Source: Bacteroidota bacterium (lineage in GTDB: Bacteria; Bacteroidota; Bacteroidia; Bacteroidales; CAJPTX01). Taken from it: a DNA stretch of 32,799 nucleotides. Of this stretch, positions 15,734 through 23,943 are shown piece by piece. Made by a program: the position numbers and the translations under genes. Below the pieces are notes generated by a model that was given only the letters and a program-made list of their open reading frames with translations, had not been told where the DNA came from and did no database searches. The stretch covers positions 1 to 32,799 of the forward strand of contig PDRH01000026.1 of NCBI GenBank assembly GCA_002748015.1, given 5' to 3'. Position 1 is the first letter of the stretch. Each line of letters begins with the position of its first letter.

Positions 15734-17035
15734 ATGATAGAGGCATTTGTACTGCGCAATGTGCTATCTTTTCGTGATGAGGTAGTTCTGAGCTTTATCG
15801 CCGATGAGGGGGTGGGAGGTGGTGCCTCATCGTATTGTGTGGAGGCTGCGCATGGGATACGCCTTTTGCGCTTGGCTCTGCTCTTCGGTGGGAATGCTTC
15901 GGGGAAGACGAATGTGCTGGTGGCGCTCCATTTCCTACTTCAATTTATGGCTTCTTCCTCAGAAGGAGAGTCTAATAATCTGAGCAAGGGAATCGCCCTG
16001 GAGCCCTTTATCCTCGATGAGGTCTCCCGCGAGCAGGAGTCGAGACTTGAGCTCTATTTCCATCCTCGCAATTCGACGGGGGGGTATAGTCGTTACCGCT
16101 ATGAGCTTATATTCATCAAGGAGGGGGTACTGAGTGAGCGTTTGTGGGTCTATCGTACGAGTAGACCAAGCCTTTTGTATGATAGGGGAAATGGGGAGAT
16201 TCGCTTTGGCTCTGCTTTAGGGGCAATCCCTCGCGCTGTAAGGGATGAGCTGAAGGTGAAGACGCTTCGTAATATGTCCGTCTTGGCAGCCTATGCCCAG
16301 GTGAATTTTGCCAATCCAGATTTGGAGCGCGTAGTTGGCTGGGCGGTATCATATTTAGCCTCTAGCAATCCTCATCCACAGAGTATCCGCGATATGGCGC
16401 AGTACTTGTGGGATAATAAGGATCTTATTCCCCGGCTTGTTGAGCGCATGCGTTTTGCTGATTTCAATATTTCTGATATTCGTCCGGAGGTGCAAGAGGT
16501 TGACATTGAGGTGCCATTGCCCTTTGACGATATCCTGAATAAGGAGTCTGAGGGGCGTGGAAGCGGGGCTCCCCCTGTCCGTACCATTCGTAAGAGGATG
16601 GTGCGTTTGCTGTTTGAGCATGAGGTGCAGGTGGATGGGGAGCTTCGAAAGCGTTGGTTGAATGCTCATATGGAGTCGGCTGGTACGTTGGGCTTGCTGA
16701 ACCTGTTTCTAAAGGTCGCTTTTGCATTTGAGGTGCATGGCTGTATTCTGGCGGATGAGATTGAGCAGTCGCTGCATCCAACCCTGCTCGAGGATTTTCT
16801 GGATCATTTCCTCTATGCAGAGAGCGATTCGCAGCTCATTGCATCGACGCATTTGGACTCCTTGCTACACTATGTAGATGCGATTATTCGGCGGGATAGC
16901 ATTTGGTTTACTGAGAAGGATGAGGAGGGAGTCTCGGATTTGTACTCGCTGATGGTAATTAAGGGTCTGGCTAATATAAGCGATTTTCGCAAGGCGTATC
17001 GGGATGGTCTTTTGGGAGGTGTTGCCTATGTCTAG
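15734..17035 (+). CDS. RloA/AbiLi-like AAA ATPase (anti-phage type)
   Basis: This is a 433-residue ABC/SMC-like ATPase of the AAA_15 kind found in abortive-infection and RloA proteins. The N-terminus MIEAFVLRNVLSFRDEVVLSF is the classical opening. Walker A is GGNASGKT (residues 52-59). A signature-like stretch ESAGTLGLLNL (314-324), Walker B ILADEIE (338-344) and the STH switch (371-373) follow. WFTEKDEEG and the C-terminal YRDGLLGGV also match the family. The next gene is RloB-like, giving the RloA-RloB (AbiLi-AbiLii) pair. RloA-type ATPases are thought to sense infection and control a partner effector. The gene starts 3 bases after the VioA-like stop. Hand-counted lines give about 45-55% GC, against mostly 60-67% in the adjoining sugar genes, suggesting insertion. 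A direct role in polysaccharide synthesis is unlikely. Confidence 0.88.
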   Translation: MIEAFVLRNVLSFRDEVVLSFIADEGVGGGASSYCVEAAHGIRLLRLALLFGGNASGKTNVLVALHFLLQFMASSSEGESNNLSKGIALEPFILDEVSREQESRLELYFHPRNSTGGYSRYRYELIFIKEGVLSERLWVYRTSRPSLLYDRGNGEIRFGSALGAIPRAVRDELKVKTLRNMSVLAAYAQVNFANPDLERVVGWAVSYLASSNPHPQSIRDMAQYLWDNKDLIPRLVERMRFADFNISDIRPEVQEVDIEVPLPFDDILNKESEGRGSGAPPVRTIRKRMVRLLFEHEVQVDGELRKRWLNAHMESAGTLGLLNLFLKVAFAFEVHGCILADEIEQSLHPTLLEDFLDHFLYAESDSQLIASTHLDSLLHYVDAIIRRDSIWFTEKDEEGVSDLYSLMVIKGLANISDFRKAYRDGLLGGVAYV

Positions 17036-17612
17036 CTTGCGAAGAAAATCTAAGCGGGAGCGGGAGCGTGGAGAGCCAGTCCCTGTGCTGATAGTGGAAG
17101 GTGAGTGTGAGCGTAGCTATTTCAATCTGCTGCGTAGTAAGAGATTCCCGTTTAGGGTGAGGCTACCGAAGCCCTCAAGCTCTATGGCTAAGCTACGGAG
17201 CATCATAGATGCAGAGCTTTTGGTGGCTTCACGAGTCGTTGTGGTGTATGATATGGATGTTCAGCAGGATAAAAGCGTTGCTGCGAATTGGCAGGAGCTA
17301 CGCGATAGCTATGAGGGGCAGGGGGTAGAGTTCGTTTTGAGCAATCCTTGCTTTGAGTACTGGTTTCTCTTGCACTTCATTGAGGAGTACGGTGTGATGT
17401 CCAGCCACCAGCTTTTGCAGAAGTTGAAGAGATATGCTCCAAATTATGCCAAGAGCTCCACTGGTATAAGGGCGATTTCGCAAGCGATTGATGGGATGCG
17501 TGAAGAGGCGATAAAGCGAGCGGATAGGTCGTGTTCTCGGTATGAAGAGTTTGAGGGTGGTTCTTTCACTCAGGTGGGCGGTTTCCTACGTAAAATGGAG
17601 GAGAAGGTATGA
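17028..17612 (+). CDS. RloB/AbiLii-like putative nuclease effector
   Basis: This 194-residue protein of the RloB family is the usual partner of RloA. Conserved features are LIVEGECERSYFNLL (residues 21-35), VVVYDMD (71-77) and SNPCFEYWFLLHF (105-117). The E...DxD pattern resembles the metal-binding set of TOPRIM nucleases, so a metal-dependent nuclease role is plausible but not shown by sequence alone. The N-terminus is very basic (RRKSKRERERG). The ATG at 17028 is preferred to the upstream one at 17004, because GGGAGG at 17014-17019 is well placed and relatives begin near the basic stretch. It overlaps the ATPase gene by eight bases. Its stop overlaps the ATP-grasp ATG (ATGA at 17609-17612), so the defence pair is stitched into the sugar operon on both sides. 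Confidence 0.86.
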   Translation: MSSLRRKSKRERERGEPVPVLIVEGECERSYFNLLRSKRFPFRVRLPKPSSSMAKLRSIIDAELLVASRVVVVYDMDVQQDKSVAANWQELRDSYEGQGVEFVLSNPCFEYWFLLHFIEEYGVMSSHQLLQKLKRYAPNYAKSSTGIRAISQAIDGMREEAIKRADRSCSRYEEFEGGSFTQVGGFLRKMEEKV

Positions 17613-18799
17613 AGAAGCTGCTGCTGCTAGGTGCTCAGGATACGCACCTGCCGCTGATACGGCGGGCGAAGGAGCGTGGGGTGTACGTGATTACCTGCGA
17701 CTACCTGCCGGAGAATCCTGGCCATAAGCTGGCTGATGAAGCCTACTATGATAGCACGACCGATCGTGAGGCCGTGCTGCGCTTGGCGGAGCGGCTGGGG
17801 GTGGATGGCATCATGACCTTCAGCTCTGATCCGGCGGCGCCCGTTGCGGCGTGGGTGGCTGAGCGATTGGGCCTACCCGGCGGGGGGGCTGAGGCCGTGC
17901 GTATCATGTCGGAGAAGGATGCCTTTCGGGACTTTCTGCGGAAGCATGGTTTCAGGGTGCCACGTTTCTCGAGCTATACCAGCCTTGATGGGCTGCGGGG
18001 AGATTTGGAAAGTCTCAGTTTCCCCTTGATGGTAAAGCCGGTGGATGCGTCGGGTAGTAAGGGGGTGGAGCGTGTTGCGGATGCGGATGCCCTGCTGCAG
18101 TGCTTCGAGGGGGCGCTTGCCTACTCCCGTTCTGGTCGCGTAATCGTGGAGGAGTGCATCGATAGCGACTATCCGCAGCTGCATGGGGATGGCTTCGTGT
18201 TGGGGGGCGAACTGGTATTCCTGCAGCTGGGGGATCACCATTTCAACCCTGAGGTGAATAATCTGGTGCCGATAAGCAGCACATTCCCCTCTGGGCAGCC
18301 GGAGGAGCAGGTGAAGCGGGTGGAGGAGGAAATCCGTCGTTTTATTCGTTTGGTGGGCTACCGTCAGGGGGCGATTAACGTGGAGGCGCGGGTTTCTGCT
18401 GGGGGGGAGGTCTATATTATTGATATAGGGGCGAGGAATGGTGGTAACTTCACGCCTCAGACCATCGAATACTCGACTGGTTTCGATTTCGTAGATGTAG
18501 GGCTGAGCGTGGCATTGGGCGAGCCGTTGCAAATTCCTTCTGCGGTGCGGCGTGCCTGCTATAGCCATCTGGTCGTGCATGCAGCTGCGGATGGCGTTTT
18601 GGACGGCCTAGAGTTTAGCGAGATGCTGAGGGAGCAGATAGTGGAGTGGCATCCTTGCGTGGAGGTGGGTGCATCGGTCTTTGCGTTTCGGCGTGCCAAT
18701 GCGGCCATTGGGGTGCTGATTGTTCGGTCTGATAGTGTTCGGGAGCTGAATGGTGTTGCTGATGGGATGGACGAGCATGTGCGGGTGTACTTGCGATAG
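17609..18799 (+). CDS. ATP-grasp ligase 1 (carbamoyl-phosphate-synthase-like)
   Basis: This 396-residue ATP-grasp enzyme would use ATP to activate a carboxylate as acyl-phosphate and join it to an amine or thiol. The N-terminal pre-ATP-grasp domain begins MKKLLLLGAQDTHLPLIRRA and includes VITCDYLPENPGHKLADEAYYDST. The ATP-binding part has FPLMVKPVDASGSKGVERV with K143 and the glycine-rich GSKG (149-152), and VIVEECID with E181. The metal loop is INVEARV with E259 and VYIIDIGARNGGN with D272 and N280. The substrate is unknown. Its context after a VioA-like aminotransferase, and with two paralogues downstream, suggests acylation of an amino sugar. The ATG overlaps the RloB stop by four bases. 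The C-terminal domain (about 290-396) is specific to this family. Confidence 0.85.
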   Translation: MKKLLLLGAQDTHLPLIRRAKERGVYVITCDYLPENPGHKLADEAYYDSTTDREAVLRLAERLGVDGIMTFSSDPAAPVAAWVAERLGLPGGGAEAVRIMSEKDAFRDFLRKHGFRVPRFSSYTSLDGLRGDLESLSFPLMVKPVDASGSKGVERVADADALLQCFEGALAYSRSGRVIVEECIDSDYPQLHGDGFVLGGELVFLQLGDHHFNPEVNNLVPISSTFPSGQPEEQVKRVEEEIRRFIRLVGYRQGAINVEARVSAGGEVYIIDIGARNGGNFTPQTIEYSTGFDFVDVGLSVALGEPLQIPSAVRRACYSHLVVHAAADGVLDGLEFSEMLREQIVEWHPCVEVGASVFAFRRANAAIGVLIVRSDSVRELNGVADGMDEHVRVYLR

Positions 18800-18855
18800 C
18801 CTGGGATATTTGGGGGGCAAGTTGCGTAATTTGCATGGTGCTGTTTTACCTTGGC

Positions 18856-18889
18856 TTGAGGCTATAGTGGTGGGTTTTACCTACCTTTG
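18856..18889 (+). promoter_or_regulatory. Promoter upstream of the second ATP-grasp gene
   Basis: The -7 element TACCTTTG (18882-18889) is followed by CGGGG. TTG at 18856-18858 is a possible -33 element with a 23-base spacer. The leader to the ATG at 19020 would be about 125 bases. It carries a 12-codon open frame (18921-18959) that I do not consider convincing. A ribosome binding site GGAGG (19008-19012) is correctly placed. Confidence 0.65.
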
Positions 18890-19019
18890 CGGGGTATCGG
18901 TTTGGAGTCATTCATAGATTATGCCTGTTTACAAGCAATACTACCTGCGGAGTTCCTAGGAGGGACGTGTGGTTTTTGGGGGCTAAGATATGCCCAATTG
19001 ATAAATTGGAGGTGAAGAG

Positions 19020-20221
19020 ATGAAGAAGTTGCTGTTGCTAGGGGGGTTGAGATATTTGCTCCCAGTTATTGAGAAGGCTCACAAGCTAGGGATGTATGTT
19101 ATCACCTGCGATAATGTGCCGGGGAATATTGCGCATAGGTATTCGGATGAGTATTGCGATGTAAGCATATTGGATCTGGAGGCAGTGTTGGCACTGGCGA
19201 AGGCGAAGCGAATCGATGGCATCATGTCCTTTGCGGTTGATCCAGGCGTTGTTACGGCGGCGTATGTGGCTGAGCAGATGGGTTTGCCACATGTAGGTTC
19301 GTATGATTCGGTGCGTATTCTGCAGCATAAGGATTTGTTCCGGGCATTCCTGCGAGATAATGGGTTCAATGTCCCGATGTCTGGTGGGTATAGCGAGTAT
19401 TCGGAGCTACTTGATGATATTGGGCGGTTTACCTTTCCGGTCATCGTCAAGCCTGTGGATTCTGCGGGTAGTAAGGGGGTTTGCCGTGTTGAGGGGATTG
19501 AGGAGCTGAAGGGTGCCTTCGCCTTTGCTAGGGCTAGTTCGTTCAGTGGTCGCGTGATAGTGGAGGAGTTCATTGAGGCTGAGGGGTGCTCTTCTGATAC
19601 AGATTGCTTTTCTCAAGATGGGGAGCTACGTTTTATAAGCTTCAACGACCAGATGTTTGAAGCGGAGAGTGCCAATATTTATGCGCCGAGTTCCTTCATA
19701 TGGCCTAGTGGGATGGCATCTTCGTCTCAGGACTGTCTAGCATCGGAGCTGCAACGCTTGGTGCGTTTGCTTAGCTTGGGCTCGTCGCTCTACAATGTGG
19801 AGACGCGGGTTGGATGTGACGGTAAGCCCTATATCATGGAGTTCTCTCCGAGGGGGGGGGGAATCGCCTGTCGGAGGTGCTAGGGATGGCTACTGGTGTG
19901 GATTTGATAGAGGCGGCCGTACTGGCGGCTGTGGGTGAGCGTTTTGACCTCCCTGCGACCTATGGCTATGATGGGGTTTGGGCGGAATTGGTACTCTTTG
20001 CGGAGCAAGCGGGGAGATATAATGGTTTACACATAGATGTGCGACTTCGGCCTTTCATTGTGGAGGAAGATGTATGGGTTGATCTTGGCGATTTTGTGCA
20101 TCAGTTCACGGGTGCGAATGAGGCGATTGGTACAATCGTATTCCGTTTTTCTAGCCGGGCAGAGGCGGATGAGATTTGGTCTGGGATTCGGAAGATGGTA
20201 AAGGTAGATGTGGTGCGATGA
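19020..20221 (+). pseudogene. ATP-grasp ligase 2, frameshifted in a G10 tract (possibly phase variable)
   Basis: This is a paralogue of ligase 1 split into two frames. The first part (19020-19883) encodes MKKLLLLGGLRYLLPVIEKA, VITCDNVPGNIAHRYSDEY, FPVIVKPVDSAGSKGVCRV, VIVEEFIE and the metal loop up to YIMEFSPRGGG. It then ends in an unrelated IACRRC and a stop. The second part, in another frame up to 20221, continues exactly where family members continue: NRLSEVLGMATGVDLIEAA. The shift lies in ten G residues (19852-19861). With 11 or 8 G the frame is restored and the protein would be about 400 residues, like ligase 1. The restored frame's TGA overlaps the ATG of the next gene (20218-20221), which supports it as the real frame. 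As read, the product stops at residue 287 and lacks the asparagine of the metal-binding loop and the C-terminal domain. Confidence 0.85.
19852..19861 (+). repeat. G10 homopolymer breaking the second ATP-grasp gene
   Basis: Ten consecutive G residues lie in the codons for the catalytic RGGGN loop. Counts of 8 or 11 keep the gene open. Counts of 9 or 10 close it. This is the longest homopolymer that I found in the window. Confidence 0.95.
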
Positions 20222-21324
20222 GGAAGAGAATAGCGGTACTAGGGGCCAACGAACCATTGCTACAGTTCTATAGGAAGGTAGACCGTTCTCGCTTTGAGGT
20301 GCACGGTATAGCGTGGGCGGATGGCAGCGTTTGTCGTGATTACTGCGATGTTTTCCATCCATTAGACCTGCGGGATAGGGCTGGGGTTCTTTCCCTGTGT
20401 GAGAGCCTCGGCATCGAGGGGGCCAGCACCTTCAGCCTGGAGAGCGCCGTGCCCTTACAGGTCTTTTTGGCTGAGGAGTTGGGCTTGGTACATCCGGGCT
20501 CTTCTGTGAAAGCCTGGGTTGGGAATAAGGCGATGCTTAGGGATATGCTCCGTCGAGAGGATGTGGGGTATAATCCTGCGAGCCAAAGCGCTAGCCTTTT
20601 CTCGGCGTTGGATTTGGCCGAGATGCAGTTCCCGGTGGTTGTCAAGCCGATGGATGGCGGCGGGAGTCGAGGGGTTGTTCTTGCCAAGGGCGAGAGCGAG
20701 TTGCCTGATGCTTTTGCCTATGCGCAATCGCATTCGAAGTGCGGTGAGGTGGTTGTAGAGGAGTTCCTCCTGGGTGAGGAGTTCTCGGTGGAGTATATTT
20801 CATATGGGGGTAGGCACTATTTTCTGGCTTTGACCAGGAAGCGTACGAGTGGGGCGCCGCATTTCGTGGAGCTACATCATACGCAGCCTTCTGGTGTAGA
20901 TGATGCCTGCCAGTTGGCCGTGCGGGCTGTTGTCGAGAGGGCGCTCGATGTTCTAGGTATAGAGAATGGCGTGAGCCACACGGAGATTATCATCGGTAGC
21001 GATGGACGGGTGAGCGTTGTGGAGGTAGGCCCTCGCATGGGGGGGGACTATATAACGTCCCATCTGACCGAGCTTAGCACTGGTGTCGATTTGGTCAACC
21101 TGAGCTTGTCGTTAGCTTGTGGGGATTTTGCCCCTCCCGTCGTGGAGCAGCAGCCGGGGGGCGGGGTGCTATTCTATACCCCCGATACCCGGCAAGAATT
21201 TGAGGCTATGCTGCATGGAGCGAATGTGATCGAGAGTGCATGTGCGTCCTTAGCCGGCACCTGTGAGAACAATATGGAGCGGAGTGGCTATTTGGTCTAT
21301 AGGAATGTGCTAGGGAATGGTTAG
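20218..21324 (+). CDS. ATP-grasp ligase 3
   Basis: This third, more divergent ATP-grasp protein is 368 residues. The N-terminus MRKRIAVLGANEPLLQFYRK forms the pre-ATP-grasp fold. FPVVVKPMDGGGSRGVVLA has K143 and the glycine-rich loop GGGSRG (147-152). VVVEEFLLGEEFSVEY gives the ATP-hinge glutamates. HTEIIIGSDGRVSVVEVGPRMGGDY carries the metal ligands E256 and E269. Asp277 stands where ligase 1 has Asn, a change that keeps metal-binding ability. The substrate is not recognised. The ATG at 20218 overlaps the stop of the restored ligase 2 frame. The longer start at 20176 is rejected as it lies within that gene. The metal loop is also coded by a G8 tract (21039-21046), in the position of the G10 tract of its paralogue. 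The next gene overlaps by eight bases. Confidence 0.82.
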   Translation: MRKRIAVLGANEPLLQFYRKVDRSRFEVHGIAWADGSVCRDYCDVFHPLDLRDRAGVLSLCESLGIEGASTFSLESAVPLQVFLAEELGLVHPGSSVKAWVGNKAMLRDMLRREDVGYNPASQSASLFSALDLAEMQFPVVVKPMDGGGSRGVVLAKGESELPDAFAYAQSHSKCGEVVVEEFLLGEEFSVEYISYGGRHYFLALTRKRTSGAPHFVELHHTQPSGVDDACQLAVRAVVERALDVLGIENGVSHTEIIIGSDGRVSVVEVGPRMGGDYITSHLTELSTGVDLVNLSLSLACGDFAPPVVEQQPGGGVLFYTPDTRQEFEAMLHGANVIESACASLAGTCENNMERSGYLVYRNVLGNG

Positions 21325-22375
21325 GGAGATCGGTAGCATTTTCCCCCTTCACAACTACGATGGGGATGGTTCTTGTAGATACACAGTGTCTGATGGACGA
21401 GTTTTTTTCTCTCGTTGCCGTGAAGCTCTACTCTGGATAGCGCGAGAGCACTATACGCCAGGGGCTTGCGTTTTGTTGCCAGCGTATACCTGTAGTACTG
21501 TCATTGAACCTTTTTTGGTGGCAGGTTGGCGTGTGGTCTTTGTGGGGGTAAATCTTGACCTAAGTCTCGATGTTGAGGATTTGGCTCGCTGCTATTGGGT
21601 AGAGGCTGCGCGGGCGGTTGTGCTTCATCCGTTTTACGGTAGGGAGCTGAGTCAGGAGGAGGAGGAGGTTCTTTCGCAGCTTAGCGCTGATGGCGGGCTG
21701 GTTATACTCGATATGACGCAGGGAATCTTTTCGGATAAGCGTTATGATTTCGTGGACTACTATGTTGGTAGCCTGCGAAAGTGGTTTCCCATGCCGGATG
21801 GGGGCTATTTGGAGGCAAATGGTGCGCTTTTACCCTCGGTCGAGGAGCTGAAGGAGAATGTCCCTTTTGTTTCGGATCAGCGGGATGCGATGTACCTTCG
21901 TGGCCAGTATTTTCGGAGTGGAGATGCAGGCCTTAAGTGCATTTCTGTACGTCTTAACAAGCGGGCTGAGGGGCAATCCCTAGATGATATTCATAGGATG
22001 TCGGATTTTTCTCTGGGTGTTTTTGCTGGCGTAGATATCGATGCGACCTATCGGGTTCGCATGGATAATTTTGCCCAGCTTTTTGAGCTGCGTTCTAGTG
22101 CTTGTCGGGTAGCGCGTAGCCCGTTTGCGTCTCTAGACCTCGTGGCCACCTCGCCGCTCTACTTCCCGATGTACGTGGAGGATGTTCTGTCGGTTCAGTC
22201 GTTTTTCGCCGGCGAGGGGATTTACTGCCCACGCCTGTGGCCCGTTGATTACCCGGAGGTGCTGGTCAGCGATGGGGTGAGGTATATCTATGAGCATTTG
22301 CTGTGCGTTCCGGTAGATCAGCGCTACGGGGCGGTGGAGATGCAGCAGATTGTAAACTTAATGCGAGAGCTATGA
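21317..22375 (+). CDS. Divergent DegT-fold PLP-dependent protein
   Basis: This 352-residue protein has fold-type-I aminotransferase architecture, related to DegT/DnrJ proteins but clearly divergent. FSRCREALLWIAREHYTPGACVLLPAYTCSTVI resembles the start of the large domain. VILDMTQG places D132 as the likely PLP-ring partner. GSLRKWFPMPDGGYL supplies K155 as the probable Schiff-base lysine. The usual EDAAQ and SFHxTK motifs are absent. Proteins of this form occur in polysaccharide and amino-sugar loci, but the reaction is not known to me. Set between ATP-grasp ligases and a GNAT, it may make the amine or amino acid that is attached, or modify a sugar. The ATG overlaps ligase 3 by eight bases, and its stop overlaps the GNAT start (ATGA), so tight coupling is likely. 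Confidence 0.72.
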   Translation: MVREIGSIFPLHNYDGDGSCRYTVSDGRVFFSRCREALLWIAREHYTPGACVLLPAYTCSTVIEPFLVAGWRVVFVGVNLDLSLDVEDLARCYWVEAARAVVLHPFYGRELSQEEEEVLSQLSADGGLVILDMTQGIFSDKRYDFVDYYVGSLRKWFPMPDGGYLEANGALLPSVEELKENVPFVSDQRDAMYLRGQYFRSGDAGLKCISVRLNKRAEGQSLDDIHRMSDFSLGVFAGVDIDATYRVRMDNFAQLFELRSSACRVARSPFASLDLVATSPLYFPMYVEDVLSVQSFFAGEGIYCPRLWPVDYPEVLVSDGVRYIYEHLLCVPVDQRYGAVEMQQIVNLMREL

Positions 22376-22830
22376 TTTTATTTGAAGAGCATCCATACGC
22401 AGAGTCAACTATCCGGGGAATCCTTTCAGCTCCTGAAGTTTCTGACTTCATTGCGGGTGAAGCCCGAAGCAATGGCTTCTCGGCTTCTAGTTGGGGAAAT
22501 AAGTTGGCTACTCGTGGGTCTATTATATATAGCATGGAGGATGGGGAGGTGCACGGTTTTGCAATCCTCTACATGCATGGTTCGCCGGATAAGGGTATGT
22601 ATATAGCCGTTGGCTTTGTTAACCAGCATATTAGAAGCCGAGGTATATACCAGAAAATCATGCGTGAGATATTCGTCCGTGCTCGTGAGAAGGGTTTTGA
22701 GTGGGTTTGGGCGTATATCTCGACGCGTAATGCGCGTAGCGTTCGTTTCCATGAGCGTATGGGCTTTGATTTCGTTGAGGTGGTTGAGAAGCCGTCCGGG
22801 TCGTTGCATGTAATTCGGTATAATCTTTAG
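22372..22830 (+). CDS. GNAT-family N-acetyltransferase
   Basis: This small soluble acyltransferase has 152 residues. The GCN5-type core is visible: HGFAILYMHGSPDKGMYIAVGF (residues 61-82) forms strands beta4-5 and NQHIRSRGIYQKIM (84-97) is the acyl-CoA pyrophosphate loop, a loose variant of the usual R/Q-x-x-G-x-G/A. TRNARSVRFHERMGFDFVEV (118-137) is the typical C-terminal helix and strand. WecD, which acetylates dTDP-Fuc4N, belongs to this superfamily, so N-acetylation of an amino sugar or amino acid in the pathway is reasonable. The ATG at 22372 overlaps the previous stop by four bases. Longer in-frame starts would run inside the PLP gene and are rejected. Confidence 0.85.
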   Translation: MILFEEHPYAESTIRGILSAPEVSDFIAGEARSNGFSASSWGNKLATRGSIIYSMEDGEVHGFAILYMHGSPDKGMYIAVGFVNQHIRSRGIYQKIMREIFVRAREKGFEWVWAYISTRNARSVRFHERMGFDFVEVVEKPSGSLHVIRYNL

Positions 22831-22862
22831 GGTGTTCGTAGACCTTGTGTAGAGTAGTAGGC

Positions 22863-23906
22863 ATGCAGCATATACATGTGTTTATCGGGCGTTTTTACCA
22901 TCTTGTCTCGCAAATAGTACCTCAGTATTGTGCGCTGGATCCGTATTGCCATGAAATAGTGTGTGTGGGTTCGGTTTCGGAGAAGATTCGGCTTCGGTAC
23001 CAGGAGAAGCTACCATCTGAGCTCTACGGTTTGCTTCGCTTTACTGAGAGTCGTACGGCCTTTTTCCGCTATGCGTTAGACCATCGAGGGGCGCGTTTTA
23101 TCCTTCATGGGCTTCATTTTACCTGGATGGCTCCGGTACTTTTTACCCGGGCGGATTGGATTAACTGGGGCTCTGGGGTGAAAACTAATTGGAGGAATCC
23201 GTTGAGCATTTTGGGGTATCCTCTTAAGTACGTCTTCTACCACTCATTATCCTCCGTGAATGCGCTGATAGAGGAGGATATTGTTGACCTAAAGCGTAGC
23301 TTCCGGCTTCGTGATGTTGGCTATCTCCGCTATATTTTGGGTGGAGATTATGATGGTTACCGTAAGCGCTTGGTTTCTCATAGTACGCATAGCCCCCTGC
23401 GTGTCCTGGTCGGTAATAGCGCGCATTGCATTGATACTTACTATGAGGTGGCGGATCTTCTTGGGCGGCGTAGTGAGGCGTTTACGGTGCACTTCATGCT
23501 GCAGTATCCGCGGCAGGATGAGGAGGTGTTGGCACGATTTGCGAGCTACCTGGACGCGCACCTTAATCATCCGTACCAGCTGGATTTGGAGGTGATGGAG
23601 CTGGATGCCTACCATGCGTACATTGATTCTTTTGATATCTACATATGCGGTTCAATGGGGCAGAGCGGGCTGGGGGCTATAGGAGATGCCCTGCTGAGTG
23701 GCGTGGTGGCGGTGCTTCGGGGCAAAAATCTGGCGTATAAGCGATCGCAGGGATTTCGCGTTTATGGTTTTGAGGATTTGAACCGAGCCGCCACGTTGCA
23801 AGATTTGCTGCTTCCGAAGTCCGTATTTGAGACGCATATTCAGCTAGCACTTCGTGATGAGGATGTGGAACGCGCCAAGTGGATTTCCTTTTTTGAGGAG
23901 GTTTAG
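22863..23906 (+). CDS. WecF-like (TDP-Fuc4NAc transferase family) glycosyltransferase
   Basis: This 347-residue GT-B-like protein recalls the TDP-Fuc4NAc:lipid II transferase family (GT56). MQHIHVFIGRFYHLVSQIV at the N-terminus, LHGLHFTWMAPVLF followed by WINWGSGVK (residues 99-107), and VLVGNSAHCIDTYYEV (181-196) are the clearest marks. A later stretch DIYICGSMGQSGLGAIGDALLSG probably lines the donor site. The WecF family uses dTDP-4-amino-sugar donors, so the dTDP-viosamine derivative made by RmlAB and the VioA-like enzyme is an attractive but unproven donor. The ATG at 22863 is preferred to a TTG at 22845 because homologues begin near MQHIHVFIG. It starts 32 bases after the GNAT gene, and the polymerase gene follows 37 bases after its stop. 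Confidence 0.78.
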   Translation: MQHIHVFIGRFYHLVSQIVPQYCALDPYCHEIVCVGSVSEKIRLRYQEKLPSELYGLLRFTESRTAFFRYALDHRGARFILHGLHFTWMAPVLFTRADWINWGSGVKTNWRNPLSILGYPLKYVFYHSLSSVNALIEEDIVDLKRSFRLRDVGYLRYILGGDYDGYRKRLVSHSTHSPLRVLVGNSAHCIDTYYEVADLLGRRSEAFTVHFMLQYPRQDEEVLARFASYLDAHLNHPYQLDLEVMELDAYHAYIDSFDIYICGSMGQSGLGAIGDALLSGVVAVLRGKNLAYKRSQGFRVYGFEDLNRAATLQDLLLPKSVFETHIQLALRDEDVERAKWISFFEEV

Positions 23907-23943
23907 AGTGCTTTTGGCTTGCCAAGGTTGTTGATAGCGTTGT

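Noticed and set aside
15734-17612. A retron, CRISPR or restriction system at the defence pair
   Set aside because: No reverse transcriptase, repeat array, methyltransferase or HsdR/HsdS-like gene is seen. Only the ATPase and RloB-like partner are present.
18921-18959. A 12-codon frame in the leader of ligase 2 (MPVYKQYYLRSS) as a possible attenuator peptide
   Set aside because: No ribosome binding site, no repeated regulatory codons and no alternative hairpins were found around it.
23913-23926. A small TTGGC/GCCAA hairpin between the WecF-like and polymerase genes as a terminator
   Set aside because: The stem is only five base pairs with a two-base loop and no T-run, and the genes appear to be in one unit.
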